64,000 nt of DNA from Owenia fusiformis (taxonomy: Eukaryota > Annelida > Polychaeta > Sabellida > Oweniidae): assembly GCA_903813345.2 (NCBI GenBank), contig CAIIXF020000009.1, positions 10,410,030-10,474,029 of the forward strand, in the 5' to 3' direction. The translations under genes and the position numbers were made by a program. Under the pieces are notes generated by a model. That model worked only from the letters and a program-made list of their open reading frames with translations, was not told the DNA's origin and ran no database searches. Shown here piece by piece: positions 32,451 to 44,770 of this stretch (positions are counted from its first letter, which is position 1; every line of letters begins with the position of its first letter).

Positions 32451-35400
32451 ATGGCATTCCGTCACTTCATAGCAAGGCGAATGGTGCATGGCGGAGTTCT
32501 TATTGGGGCCATTCTAATATGTTGGATGGCATCTAAAATTGCATTACAGGTACAATAAAATTTAGCATAAAGATAATTCAAGTATATATAAAGATGATTC
32601 AAGAGCAATATTATTACTTAAATGGGAGCTACACTGTACTATGCTATTATTACTTGAAGGGGAGCTATGCCCAAATAGTTTTATGCTGCTATACCTAAAT
32701 CACCTGTTGTATATGTGCCTATATGAATACAATGCACGGGTCAGTGATCACAGGGAGAAAGTTACCCTTTGCATTCGTTTGACTTCACTTCTTAAAAGAG
32801 AGCTTTGTCTTCGTCTAGTTTAACTAGACTCTGCACGCAGGGCAGGAGAAAGTCACCCCCTCTCTTATATTCTCTATGTTAAAAACTTCTAATATAGGCG
32901 ACAGAATATAGGAGGGAAGGGCGTGACTTACTTCCCAAGTCAGTGATATTTAGAATTATAATGTTAACCAATAATTTCAAAATGATACCCCAGTGAACTG
33001 TTTTAAAACCCCAAAAATGCATTCTGATACTTAAAGCATCTCTCTCTGTTGCATCGCAGATGCTATCCAGAAGGATAGAGATGGAGAGGGTGTGGCTTAT
33101 CACGATGCCAAAAATGTAGGGCAAGGGCATCATGATAAACCATGACATCGCATTTCTTCTCACCCTTACGAAAGAAAGATGCTATGAGTATCAGGATGAG
33201 ACAAGAGTTCAGGTTGGAGTCGTTCAGAAAATGTTATTTGGCCTAACTGCTCCTTTAATTACGAATAGTATTACTTTACAACGAGCATATCACAATGTGT
33301 AGTTGCGTAATTGCGAGATGAACATGATGGATCATAATAAATAATTCAACAATCACGTAACTCGGAATATCTAGACGGCTAGTGGCACAGGTCTACTCGC
33401 CAAGACCGTCAAGACTAGCATTATCTCTTTCGATTCAACACATTATCAATTCCAAGTCGAAACAGAACTGATTTAACAGTTTGCGATCGTTGTTTTAGAA
33501 TGCTGCCGCTTGTGCTACTGTGTGCATTATATTTGATTAACATGCCAGATAGAGTTTGTTATTTCATGTTTGGGCCCTATGATTCTTTCTCTGCTATTAT
33601 CACGCGGTACAAACTTCGACCGTTAATTTGAATTTTTGACCTACCGGATGTTTGAAAATCAAGGATTACGAGTCTCATACTGCACCGTTTTTCTTCAAAC
33701 TTGTTCCATTCAAAGCATCACAAAAATCCCTTTCTGATGGTACATTATTCTCTTAAACAGAGTCCCTACTTCCAGCGGCATTTTGGTCCCCAGCTGTAAG
33801 AAGGCCTTCTAACAGCTGGGGACCAAAACGCTGCTTGAACGAGGGACTCTTTACAATAAAGTAATGCACCGACAGAAAGGCAACTTTGTTTTGCTTTTAA
33901 TGGTATAAGTTTGAAGAAAAACGGTGCAGTATGAGACTCGCAATCCTTGATTTTCAAGCATCTGGTAGGTCAAAAATTCAAATTAACGGTCGAAGTTTGT
34001 ACCGCGTGATTATTCAGTTCAATGCTTCTCGCGATTACTTTACTGCTCGAGAACATCGTGTAACAATATCCAATTGTTTATATTAGTCTAGTTAATTGTA
34101 ACAAAAAGTCGATAAGAAAAGAACTGAGAACAATTAATTAATGTTTTTACAATGATGACGTTTTATTTCTCTATTTACACTATACATCTGGCTTAACTCC
34201 AGGCCACATACGAGTCGTCCTATTTATACACAGTATGTACTGACACAAAATTTCAACCAAATAAAATTGTGAAATAACAGATGCTGCCAAGACTATTCAA
34301 CATTGCATGAACTGATGCAAGACTATTCAACATTGTATGAACTGATGCAAGACTATTCAACATTGCATGAACTGATGCAAGACTATTCAACATTGCATGA
34401 ACTGATGCAAGACTATTTAACATTGAATGAACTGATGCAAGACTATTCAACATTGAATGAATTGATGCAATACTATTCAACATTGTATGAACTGATGCAA
34501 GACTATTCAACATTGCATGAATTGATGCAAGACTATTCAACATTGCATGAACTGATGCAAGACTATTTGACATTGAATGAACTGATGCAAGACTATTCAA
34601 CATTGAATGAATTGATGCAGTACTATTCAACATTGTATGAACTGATGCAAGACTATTCAACATTGCATGAACTGATGCAAGACTATTCAACATTGCAAGA
34701 ACTGATGCAAGACTATTTGACATTGAATGAACTGATGCAAGACTATTCAACATTGAATGAATTGATGCAGTACTATTCAACATTGTATGAACTGATGCAA
34801 GACATTCAACATTGCATGAACTGATGCAAGACTATTCAACATTGCATGAACTGATGCAAGACTATTTGACATTGAATGAACTGATGCAAGACTATTCACC
34901 ATTGAATGAACTGATGCAAGACTATTCAACATTGAATGAATTGATGCAGTACTATTCACCATTGAATGAACTGATGTAAGACTCTTCAACATTGGATGAA
35001 GTGATCCAAGACTATTTAACATTGAATAAACTGATGCAATACTATTTAACATTGAATGAATCGTAGCAAAACTTTTCACCATTGAATGAACTCATGCAAG
35101 CCTATTCAACATTATATGAACTAAGGCAAGACTATTTAACAATGAATGAACTGATGCAAGACTATTTAACATTGAATGATCTGATGCAAGACTATTTAAC
35201 ATTGAATGAACTGATGCAAGACAATTCAACATTGAATGAACTGATGGGTTGTGCTTTATTAATTAAAATTCAATTTTGATTTAGTTTTCAACCTGGTTAT
35301 TTGTTTCAGATTCTTGTCGAGGGTCGAAGCGATGATCTGCATGCAGTAGATACATTCCAAAATATCGGTGAGTAGAGATTATGGCTATTGAACTTGAAAT

Positions 35401-38400
35401 ATAACAGTCACTGAGATTTGACACAATAATGAATCTTAACATTATAAAAAAGTTTGGTGGATCTTGTGTAATGCATTTACTTTATGTATAAAAATAAATG
35501 TATAAAATATGTATTATTGGTCTCTGTTAGTTTATATGACCGAAACGAATATCACGTGTACGTTGTACGTGTACAGGGTGTTTCATAATATTGAGTTTGC
35601 CATCTACGAAATGAAAATGGACAACGTGTATTATGAAACACTCTGAATATTTAAATAAAACAGTAAAATTGAAGTCTGGAAAAGAAAACAAAATATCTGG
35701 TATTCTGGTAAAACAGGCTAATTATTAATCATTTAGATTGATTGTAGCCCAACCTTGACTTTTTACATTGTTCTGAAGCAACTTTTCTTTGAATTCAATC
35801 AATTAACATTTTGGTGGAATGGGAGCACATTATTCACTCTACCCGAACTACACACAGATATTCGAATGAGTATATTCTAAATTCCGAGACTTGTTTAAAA
35901 TGTGTGATTACTCGGACGGTCAAAATCACGTCTTTCTGTTTTTATCTATCCGCATTCCACGAATCGACGCAATAAATTCGATCGGACATTTTGTTCCACA
36001 TGGCCGTTGTCATAATTGATTGTGAGAACCAGGAACTCAATTTGATTGAAAAGAACAAATAAACCTTGGACAAATTACGAGAAAAAATTCATATTTAGAC
36101 CCTCGGTGTTTATAAAGTTCATCGTTAACGCAATTTTCTTTTTAATAGTGCGGAGTTTCTCTTTCTCTTCCAATGATTTAAGAGTTGGGTCTAACACACA
36201 AGTGAACGCCTAGTGGGAAAAGCCCACACCTCATTACTTCAAGGCTTCCACACCTGTGAAAAACCTACCTAATTTTCCAAAGTCATCATAAATCACTTTT
36301 GGTCCATATATCAGAGCTGGATATGTTCGCAGATAACCGCACTAAAAATCGACAAATCGCCATTTCAGATGTAAGAGCACAATGGGCAACATTACTATAC
36401 TATATAATAAGCCTAAAACCATATCAACGAATAAAGCCAGCTACCACTAAAATATTTTAGTAACATAAGGGGCTCATGTGCAATTTGAAAATCGAACAAA
36501 CCTCAGTAAATCATATATCACGAAACACCAGTCGAGTAAACCCCAACAAAACATCTCAATTCAGAAAATCAAATATCACCAATGTACTTTCAGGAAGAGG
36601 TACGTGTACAATGGGAGACTTTTGGCGACTCGTTCTTCTGAATGTGTGTCCCTCCTTAGATATATGGGTGCCAGGTTGTACATTGTAAATTAAATATCAT
36701 CTGCTAATCAATTCAAATAAAAAATGCAATGGCGTCTGCTATTCAATTCAATAAAGCTGAATTGAGTTGAAATATCGTCTGCTAAAATGGCTAATTCATA
36801 TTCCACATTTCTCTCTAAAATTTGATTTCCTGGTATTTCGATACAATTGGGAGTATTGACTTCATGTCTATTTACTTTATTCCTTGCTATTTCCCCTCCC
36901 TTTTTATATATTGTGTTTCAAAACATGATGTCATGGCATTCACATAGTAGAACTCAAAGCATCAAGGACCATATCGTCAAAAAGAAATGTGGAGTTTTCA
37001 GGAAAGCACACGTACTGTAATTATGCCCTTATCTAGATCTTTAAAAAAACAAGTGAAATTTGTCAGTGTGGCCAAGCACAGTTTGGATAGAATGAGCTCA
37101 TCACATATATATATATATATATATATTCTTCTCCACAGAAACGTTAGTCAATCGGACTGAAAGAGCAATATTTGAAATTAGAAACAAAACACGAAAGTCA
37201 AACTACAACGTGTCCGAAGTACATATAGTATACTATATAATTGTTAGCAATATTCACAATATTAAATTTTATTGTTATCATACCGTATCAATATTCCAGC
37301 TGTACAAAGCTGTGTAAACAGTATCAACAATACATATAAAACATACAAATTAAATTAATCATTCAAAAGAAAAGCATAATACCGAGACACTGCATGGGAG
37401 TTCGATATATATATTGTACTTCAATAACATTTAGAAATGTTCATTTCACAGTTTTTTATGTCACCCCAAAAAGTGGTAACATATTATGCACTGGCGGATA
37501 TGGGGGGGGGGCAGGGGCCCGCCCCCCCCCCTTGGGTGGGCCCAGAAAAAAAAAATTGTGCCCAAAAAAAATTTTGAGCCTAAAAAGGCTTTAAGGCCCC
37601 AAAAAGTAGGCCTTTTTGGTCATAAATTGGCCTTGTAAGGCCTTATTTGTTAATTTTAGGCCAAATTTTGAAGAAAATGGGCCTCAAAATTTCAAAATTT
37701 GGGCCCACTTTTGGGTTTATGGGGCCCAAAATTTTTTCCGGGCAAGCGCGGAAGTTTTTTTCTCAGACCACAAGTTTGGCCCCCCCCCCTTGTTGGTTCC
37801 CAGATCCGCCCCTGTTATGGCCTCCGTTTTTTTTGTGACGGCGGTCGGCGGTTGGCGTCTGTAACTAGTGGTGGTGGTGACATTTTGTACGTCTAAAGTT
37901 GCCTTTTGTGCGGTTTTTGATTCTTATTCTATTTATTTATAATTTATATTGGAATGCGCCGAATAATTTCGTAAATTCAATCCATTCCAACTTTTTATTA
38001 TACAATACATTTGAATTGCAGCAGAAACTAAAACGACTAACGAAATGACTAGCGATTTCACTGTTGGTAAACCAAAGGAAGAATCTGCCCACAAAGCAAA
38101 AGAAGACGGTTCCTACAAAACAAATGAAAAAACTGCTGACAACACACTTAAAGAAACAGCAAACAAGTTAAATAAAGAAAGTGTCCCCAATACAAAGAAA
38201 AGTCAAAAGAAAGACAGATTCGGTGATGACGTTAAACATCCAATTCTACTATGGTGGACCTATAGCCCTGGCAAACGTCCAGGGGAGTATGTTTCCTGTG
38301 GGAACGTGAAGTGCTACATCACAGATGACAAAGAATACTTCGACCATGATTTGACAAGAGTATGCACTTTTCTATAGATTTGTTATAACTTTGACTATAG

Positions 38401-41400
38401 CTTCACGTCTATGTAATAAGTCTCAATAAACTCGATTTTTGCGACCTCCTTTTATCGTGAGAAGTTGATTGTTTACTTTTTGAGTGGGCCCCTAGCTCTC
38501 TACCCCCTGGTCCCATAGTGATAAGTAAGTTTTTTTGAGCGTGGACAACCAAATCATTTGTTGATTTGTTTTGTACATTGATGCTACAAAAGTTAAGGAA
38601 CCTCGTCCATGATGATTTGTCCCGGAGGTTGCGACACTGCATTTCTGTATACATCACCTACAATCTATTTCCCTATTTTCTTTCAGATTCTGATGTTCTA
38701 CGGAACTGACATGCTTATGAATGAGTTACCTTTACCAAGGCACCCTAAGCACGAATGGGGACTCCTTCACAATGAATCACCGAAGAACAATAGATACTGG
38801 TTCTCCCACCCTGAGATAATGCACATGTTTAACTACACCTCTACATTCAAGAGGGAGTCTGACTACCCCATCACTACCCAAGATGTCGAGGACATAGAAT
38901 ATCTGCAAACAAAGTATGACTTAGTTTGATTTGTACTTTAATCCAGAGACATATAAAACATGGTTTATACTGTATGTCTCTGTTTAATCTCTATCAAAGT
39001 AATGAAAGGTTGTCCATGTGACATTCCTCGTTTACAAATCGTTACACTTGTGCGGATCCGAAGGGGACGGAGCTTGGTGCACCCTCCTCAAAATGGAATT
39101 GTTATATAATTTATTGTCTGGAGAAAAATATTCAGTTGTTTCAACAAAACTGGGTAAAAATTTCAAAAATGCCCTCTTGATTCAAGAAGGGATTTAAACT
39201 GAAATACTTTTTGCTACGCTGCTATGATCAACTTTCAGGTCTGTCGGAAGTTGAGTTTGCATCTCAAAAGATATTACGACTCTTCTTTGGTCTTCAAGAT
39301 ACTATAGCCTACTTATTTGTCTCGCACAACTGAAATATGAGATAAAGATTCGCCTAATATATCTGTGTGTGCTTTCAGAAAATATTATATCCCATTGCAA
39401 GAGAAGAACAAGCTTCTAGCCAAAGAGGGTCTAGCTCCCATAGTTTACGTCCACAGTGACTGTAACGTCCCCTCGGATAGAGATGCTTTTGTTAAAGCAT
39501 TGCAGAAATACATTCCAGTGGACGCATATGGGAAATGTCAAAACAATAAAAAGATGCCGCCACAGTAGGTTTTCGATCAGTAATACGAGGGTTGTCCGTT
39601 AAGTCCTGGACATGACAGTGATTAACTCAAACCCGACCCTGAATAATAAAAACTTTTAGTTGCAGGACAAATTAGTTGGGCAAGCCTCGTTCATTACGAT
39701 ATTTCTTTTAAACGCATTTTATAGTAAGAGCCTTTGTACACCCCTCCCTATCTGTGGTGTTACTTTGGTTGTGCCCCGTTTTGGTCATTGTGCTTACATA
39801 TCACAACCTTGAACTGTATATTGACATTAAGGACAGTCCATAATCAATGTCAGTATAAGTCAAGTCCGACTTCAGCTGCATGAAGTCTACTATGGGTTCT
39901 AAACATGGGTCACTGCCTGTTCTCTCATATCCCAAATTGCATATTGAAGTGGAGATCGAGAGGTACATGTATAGCAAGGGGAAAGGGAACAAGCTGACGA
40001 CAATATCGTACCTTTTATAGGTACGATAAAAAGGATGAACGAGATACAAGTAGTTTGGAACGCTGGCAGGATCATTGAAATTGAGAGATGATAAAGGGAA
40101 AAGAAATGTAATTTGAAAAGGAGGTTGAAATCAAGGTGAAGGAAGGAGCTTGAGAAAAGCGGGGAGGAAATGAAACCCGGGGGGAGGGGGCTGACAATAA
40201 AGTTCAATGCAATTTATTTATCTGTTGTAGCATTGACGGGCTTCTACAGCTGCAGCATAAAGACTTCTTCAAATTGATGGCCAAATATAAATTCACATTG
40301 GCCATGGAAAACGCTGTGTGTGACGACTATGTGACGGAGAAATTCTGGAGAACTATACATTTAGGTTCAGTGCCAATTTATTTTGGCTCCCCTAAAATAA
40401 AGGTACTGTTGTCAACAACGATCAGCGTTTCTTCAAATGACTTGATTGGTCGTCTTTGTTTGAAAAAAGGACCCACGGTCCTGTGCTCATACAGTTTGGA
40501 ACCTTCAAAGGAATGTACAGGGAACATTTGTTAATTGAACGCAACCCCTTTATTTTTCCTCTAAAATGCACTAAACTTTTACTGATCGTAGTTCAGTCAC
40601 TTATTTATCTGATGTAAAGTTTATAGGTGAAAACCACAAAGGTAATGCATTAAACCAGTCAATGTTGGATATGACCCCCTTTTCTTAAATATACATGTGT
40701 CAATTTCACCGCTACTTTTTCAAGTATTCTTTCTTTCAAAGCTTTAATGAACATGTTGATTGCTATAAACATATTATAAAATCATATTCAATCAGTAATA
40801 CACCCAACAATAGCCATCAAAATATGCTTGATACCAATCAATTTGGGTAAAAAATGTTGAATATGTTACTAGATTTGATCTTCCAAGGCAAACAAATAGG
40901 TAGGTTGATCAAACTGAATTTTTTAGTCAATATTGCTTGGAAAAACAAACAACAAACAAATTGAATATTTACAAATATGAGCCCCAGACTTTAACTTGTA
41001 ATTCATGAGAAAAAGGCTCATATCAAACATTGACTAGTTCAATGCATTAACTTTTGTGTATGCAACTATAAACTTTACATCAGATAGTAAAGTGACTTAA
41101 CTCTTCTCAGAAAAGTTTTGGTGCATTTTAGAGAAAAAAATAAAGATTTTGTGTTCAATTAACAAATGTTCCAATTTTTTTTGGACCACCCTGTACATTA
41201 TATCCTGACTTTCAAACACTGTGTGAGCCAAAAATTGGCAATATCAAAGCATTTTTGAAGGAACTCTCCAGACTATCCAGAACTGTTGTAATAGAAAAGC
41301 TTTATAGGAGTGACAGTCTCCCAACTATGTAGAAGTTTACCACAGTATATATTGAGTATTTTACAGTTCTTTATTTGTGAGTTGTTTCATTTGTTTTGGG

Positions 41401-42089
41401 TACCCATAGACTCAAAGAAAATAGAGATAATGTATAAGACAAAGAGTGAAAAAGAGACCTCATTCGATCTAATGGTAATTTCAGTAATGTATAGAAAAAT
41501 TGGTTCATTACTTATTTAATTGTTTGTTTGCTTGATTTATTGCTTGATTAATTGATTGGTTGATTTCTTACAGGATTTTCTACCGAATGATCCATCTGCA
41601 ATAATAATTCAAGATTATAAAAATATAAGCCAACTAGCTGACTTCATCCATCATCTCAACAAAAATGATGAAGAATATGCAAAATATATGCAGCATAAGG
41701 TGCAGGGTGTAACAAACAAATATCTAATAGATAGAGTCAAAAACAGAGAGTGGGGCTACACAGGCAATCGCAAATATTACCATTGGACAGCTGGATTTGA
41801 GTGCTATGCATGCTCCAAAATGCATGAAAATCTCAAACGTGAAAAACTTGGTGAACAAACGGAAATTCACCAAAGTAAGCAGGACCATTATGGGTGTCCC
41901 CCACCAAAACGTTTTGATCTTGAAACTGAATCAACAGAACAATTTACAGTAGAAAGATGGAACGAGGAATACTTAATGACGCAAACTGAATCAAAGTTGC
42001 TCATAAAATGGATTGCTCAAGGGAAAATCAGGTTTAAGGAGAATGATCTCATAAAAGAAGGTTTAAAATTAAGAGGAATAAATTACTGA
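32451..42089 (+). CDS. FUT10/FUT11-type alpha-1,3-fucosyltransferase (GT10)
   Basis: Seven exons: 32451-32549, 35310-35367, 38022-38359, 38687-38913, 39379-39564, 40231-40402, 41574-42089. All junctions are GT-AG and the phases sum to 531 residues. Exon 1 encodes a signal anchor (about residues 13-30, GGVLIGAILICWMASKIAL), giving a type II secretory-pathway topology. A Lys/Thr-rich stem (about 53-110) precedes the catalytic domain. Motifs: HPILLWWTY, ILMFYGTD, FNYTSTFKRESDYP (about 213, acceptor side) and ENAVCDDYVTEKFW (329-342, GDP-fucose-binding signature). The Cys-containing C-terminus (FECYACSKMHENL) is particular to FUT10/FUT11. Family knowledge: Golgi/ER fucosyltransferases; vertebrate FUT10 and FUT11 have been reported as protein O-fucosyltransferases of EMI domains. 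Whether this is the FUT10 or FUT11 orthologue, or their pre-duplication ancestor, is undetermined. Introns 1, 2 and 6 hold repeats. Confidence 0.93.
33601..34008. mobile_element. 408-bp near-perfect palindromic MITE, ATTAT target duplication
   Basis: Arms of about 190 bp begin CACGCGGTACAAACTTCGAC on the left and end with its inverse on the right. The loop is a GTAAGAAGGCCTTCTAAC palindrome flanked by GGTCCCCAGCT / AGCTGGGGACC. Direct ATTAT at 33596-33600 and 34009-34013 marks the insertion. CAC-starting ends with a 5-bp duplication fit Transib-like non-autonomous elements. In fucosyltransferase intron 1. Confidence 0.85.
34279..35252. repeat. 30-bp minisatellite with 150-bp higher-order period
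   Basis: About 32 tandem units of GACTATTCAACATTG YATGAACTGATGCAA. Variants recur every five units: ATTGATGCARTAC at 34461, 34611 and 34761, and TATTTGACATTGAATG at 34564 and 34714. Open frames on both strands arise because 30 is divisible by 3; a 1-nt deletion near 34803 and a TAG near 35065 break them. It lies in intron 1 of the fucosyltransferase. Confidence 0.92.
35574..35645. mobile_element. 72-bp mariner-type MITE remnant
   Basis: CAGGGTGTTTCATAAT pairs with ATTATGAAACACTCTG; the left side follows TA. The CAGGGTG start is typical of TA-inserting mariner-derived MITEs. In fucosyltransferase intron 2. Confidence 0.65.
37489..37814. mobile_element. CAGGGGCGGAT-type MITE, TTATG target duplication
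   Basis: Left end CACTGGCGGATATGGG and inverted right end CAGGGGCGGATCTGGG, flanked by TTATG at 37484-37488 and 37815-37819. G/C runs lie at both inner borders and the interior is rich in GGCC and AAAAATTTT blocks. Short open frames inside are not genes. In fucosyltransferase intron 2. Confidence 0.8.
38018..38024 (+). promoter_or_regulatory. NAGNAG tandem splice acceptor of fucosyltransferase exon 3
   Basis: The sequence GCAGCAG gives two usable AG acceptors 3 nt apart. Using the first yields ...NIAETK; the second drops one Ala (...NIETK). Both keep the frame. Confidence 0.6.
40518..41193. mobile_element. 676-bp mariner-type MITE in fucosyltransferase intron 6
   Basis: TA occurs at 40516-40517 and 41194-41195. 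Inverted arms of about 120 bp share GGAACATTTGTTAATTGAAC, TCTAAAATGCAC and ATCTGATGTAAAGTTTATA. The right terminus is complete (rc: CAGGGTGGTCCAAAAAAAAT), while the left has lost about 17 bp after CAGGG. No transposase. Confidence 0.8.
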
Positions 42090-42094
42090 ATAAA
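42089..42094 (+). terminator. Possible poly(A) signal overlapping the fucosyltransferase stop
   Basis: TGA at 42087-42089 is immediately followed so that TGAATAAA forms AATAAA. Whether this hexamer or one further downstream is used is not known; a signal this close to the stop would give a very short 3' UTR. Confidence 0.3.
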
Positions 42095-42150
42095 TTATGA
42101 TCAAAATTTAATTGCTTTTTTGTTGTAGCACTAGGCTCCTACTCTATATA

Positions 42151-42323
42151 CAGTAAAACCTGTCCAAACTGAACACCACAGGGACCAGCAAAAAGTGTTC
42201 AGATTAGCAGGTGTTTATATTTCAAGGTTTTTGAATATGTAAGACAAATGGAGATCAAAACTTTGGGACCAGAAAAGTGTTCATATTTGATTTAGAGGGG
42301 TGTAGGATATACAGGTTCCACTG
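42151..42323. mobile_element. CAGTAAAACCTGTCC-family MITE, copy 2, TA target
   Basis: CAGTAAAACCTGTCC at the left and ACAGGTTCCACTG at the right are flanked by TA (42149-42150, 42324-42325). The interior has GGGACCAGCAAAAAGTGTTC. This is the clearest copy of the family and lies just past the fucosyltransferase stop. Confidence 0.8.
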
Positions 42324-42329
42324 TACAGT

Positions 42330-43790
42330 GGTATTAAGGGCGTTTCGGGCTTGCAAACATGATTAGCACTGAAGATAAATATTCAGGCATCAACACACAT
42401 TAAAAGAAATTAAATGTTACCTCAAATGATATATTTTCAAAGTCATTTAAAGAAATGTTCTATAGGTGATGACACAATGTTTTGTTCAAGGGAAAAATAA
42501 AAACTTGCTCCATTTTTAAAACCTATTTATTTTGATCATGCCTTTAATGTTCATCTTATCTTCTAAAAGTTATGTAGTGAAACATGTCCCAGGGAATGGC
42601 GCTGTACAAGATTGGAGATTCAAACTTTGGAGAACACAATGACTTTATTTTAAAAATTCCAGTAAACCATGATTATAAACTTGTAAAATCAACTGTTTGT
42701 AATTTAGTACATGTTATATACACCAAATTTCAGCTGAATTGAAGAATATTGAAGAAAGTTAGAGCATATAGTGCATTACTTCTGGGACAACCCTTGTATA
42801 GCACTCAAAATTGCTATTGAATGTCACAACAATCTTTGAATGCCCAAATTCATAAAAACATCCTCATAATTTAGTCAAATGACACAAAAATAATCACAGT
42901 GTATCAATTGAACCAAAAAAGTAACAAATAAAGATATTGCAAAACATTCATATTGGCCAATACAATTCAAATGTATATTGATACCATAAAGCGTCTCAAA
43001 CAATTTTCATTACAATAAACTTAACCAACCAATATTAGACCATCAGGTGCGGTCTATTATGATTCACCTTAGATTCTACATGTGAAGACTCATTAAGTGC
43101 CAGGCCCCGTAGCCAGGGGGGGGGGGGGGGGGGGGGGGTACCGGGGTTTCAAGGGTACCTGCCCTGGCCAATTTTTTTTTGGCAATTTACAAGTGATTTT
43201 GACCCAAAATCATCAAATCCCCTGGACTTGAAGTAAGTCTGCTTGTTTGGAATCTTGATGCAATAAAAATCAACTGAACCCCTTGGTAAAAGTTGACTAT
43301 GGACCTTAGTGCATAATTGGTAAAATTATACTTTTTGTGATCCTCTAGTGCTAAAGGTTTGAAATCTTAACACATACCATTGATAGTGTTTTCTCTAGCA
43401 AAAGCTTTATTCAACTTATTCCAAAAGCAGTGCATTGAATACAAACTATAGAAAACTATAGATGGCATAGCAATCTTTTCTCACATTTAAAACATTTACA
43501 TATAAATAATCATACATCTAGAATTTAATGTGGAATTTTTAAGACAACCATAGCAAATATGCGTAGAAATGCAGCAAAATCAAAAATGACATAAAATGAC
43601 TGCTAAATATGATGACTCTCTCCTTTCATTTCAGCATTTAACATCAAGAAATGTTAGCCAAATATATACAACATGATTTTAAGATCATGATAAAAAATAA
43701 GCTCTTTTATGATTATAATATAATAATTTTTCTCTACACTAATATAAACTTTGTATAATAAAGGAATAAAGATTCTATGATCTATAGTAA
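42330..43790. other. Intergenic between the convergent fucosyltransferase and ABAT genes
   Basis: Mostly AT-rich unique-looking sequence. One-ended MITE remnant from 43106 (CAGGCCCCGTAGCCAGG, then a 20-base G run) shares CAAGTGATTTTGACC-like sequence with the element at 23098-23291. Confidence 0.55.
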
Positions 43791-43794
43791 AATA

Positions 43795-43869
43795 CAGGGT
43801 GGGCCAAAAATGTTACCCTCATTGTAGTGGTGTACAAACAGAATGGGTAACATTCTTTGCCTCACCTTG
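43795..43869. mobile_element. 75-bp mariner-type MITE
   Basis: CAGGGTGGGCCAAAAATGTT ACCC pairs with GGGTAACATTCTTTGCCTCA CCTTG; TA lies at 43793-43794 and 43870-43871. Confidence 0.7.
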
Positions 43870-44239
43870 TATATGACATCTTTTGCAATGGCTGAATAAA
43901 ATCTGAGGTCATATTTTGCCATGAATCATAGAATTGAGGTCTTTGTTACTATTCTAATATTATAAAAGTATATAATGGTAATATGGTAGCATTATATTTA
44001 CTGGTCTAAAATGGAAACTAGTCATACATATTCCATTGTAGACCAGTAAATCGATTGCTTTAGTTATTGCGACATCACATATCTAATATACAGATAAGCG
44101 ATATATTCTTTCAATAATGATTCAAAAATCACCCGGCTTATTGTATTTTCTGGCAACTGTTAATGGATGATGAAAACTAACATCTTATATAACTAGTAGC
44201 CATATATGGCAATACTTTCTTCATCCGACCCCAAAATGT

Positions 44240-44420
44240 GAGATTGGTATACAGTCAGTATTGTATGGTACAGTTTTGGAAATGGTACTGTACGGTACCC
44301 TGAAATATGGTACTGTACAGTACCATAGACTAAAACGACACTGTACGGTACCGTGAATACTGTATGGCACTAAACTCCAACGGTATCGCGCGGTACCATA
44401 CTCTTTATGTACCGTACGAT
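44240..44420. repeat. Cluster of GGTACTGTACGGTACC palindromes
   Basis: Five or six imperfect palindromes around GTACNGTAC (for example GGTACTGTACGGTACC, GGTACTGTACAGTACC, CGGTATCGCGCGGTACC) are spaced by about 25-35 bp. Function unknown. Confidence 0.6.
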
Positions 44421-44451
44421 GCCGTGATTTTATAGTGCGGATTGGGGGTGT

Positions 44452-44770
44452 AGTTATTATTATTATTATATCTTGGTTACCGCCATATTTTGACGAGCAA
44501 TACCTCATTGGTATATTCCGTAAATTACGTATTTTTACACTCGAAGATAGAGCCAGAAACCCCTCCTTGAAGGAACCCTGTTTTCTTTTATGTGCACAGG
44601 TACACAGACATACAGGTACACACCACAGCCTTGTATACGAGTCGTGAACCACTCAGTCAAACACCCAGAATTACATAACGCACAAACAACTTGTCTGAAC
44701 CGGGAATCGAACCCGGGGCCAAGCGATATTGGTAATCTTGACTCTCTCTGCCACTGAGCCATAGCGGGTG
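44452..44770 (-). mobile_element. tRNA-derived SINE
   Basis: On the minus strand the head has an A box TGGCTCAGTGG (44761-44751) and a B box GGTTCGATTCC (44713-44703), 38 bp apart, as in tRNA-type pol III promoters. The CCCCGGGTTCGATTCCCGG arm is a good T-arm-like stem. The body runs leftward to a (TAA)n-like tail (TTATTATTATTATTA on the plus strand, about 44454-44469). It is not a functional tRNA: no proper acceptor stem or anticodon arm is seen. Confidence 0.8.

Noticed and set aside
34253-35082. Long open frames on both strands (up to 176 residues) of repeated MLNSLASVHS- or YSTLHELMQD-type peptide
   Set aside because: They follow from a 30-bp tandem repeat lacking stops. They lie in an intron of a supported gene, have no family resemblance, and break at single-base changes.
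34279-35252. CRISPR array
   Set aside because: The units are directly tandem with no unique spacers, and the DNA is plainly animal.
44690-44770. Functional tRNA gene
   Set aside because: A and B boxes are good but the acceptor stem and anticodon arm do not fold properly, and a SINE body with a TAA-like tail follows.
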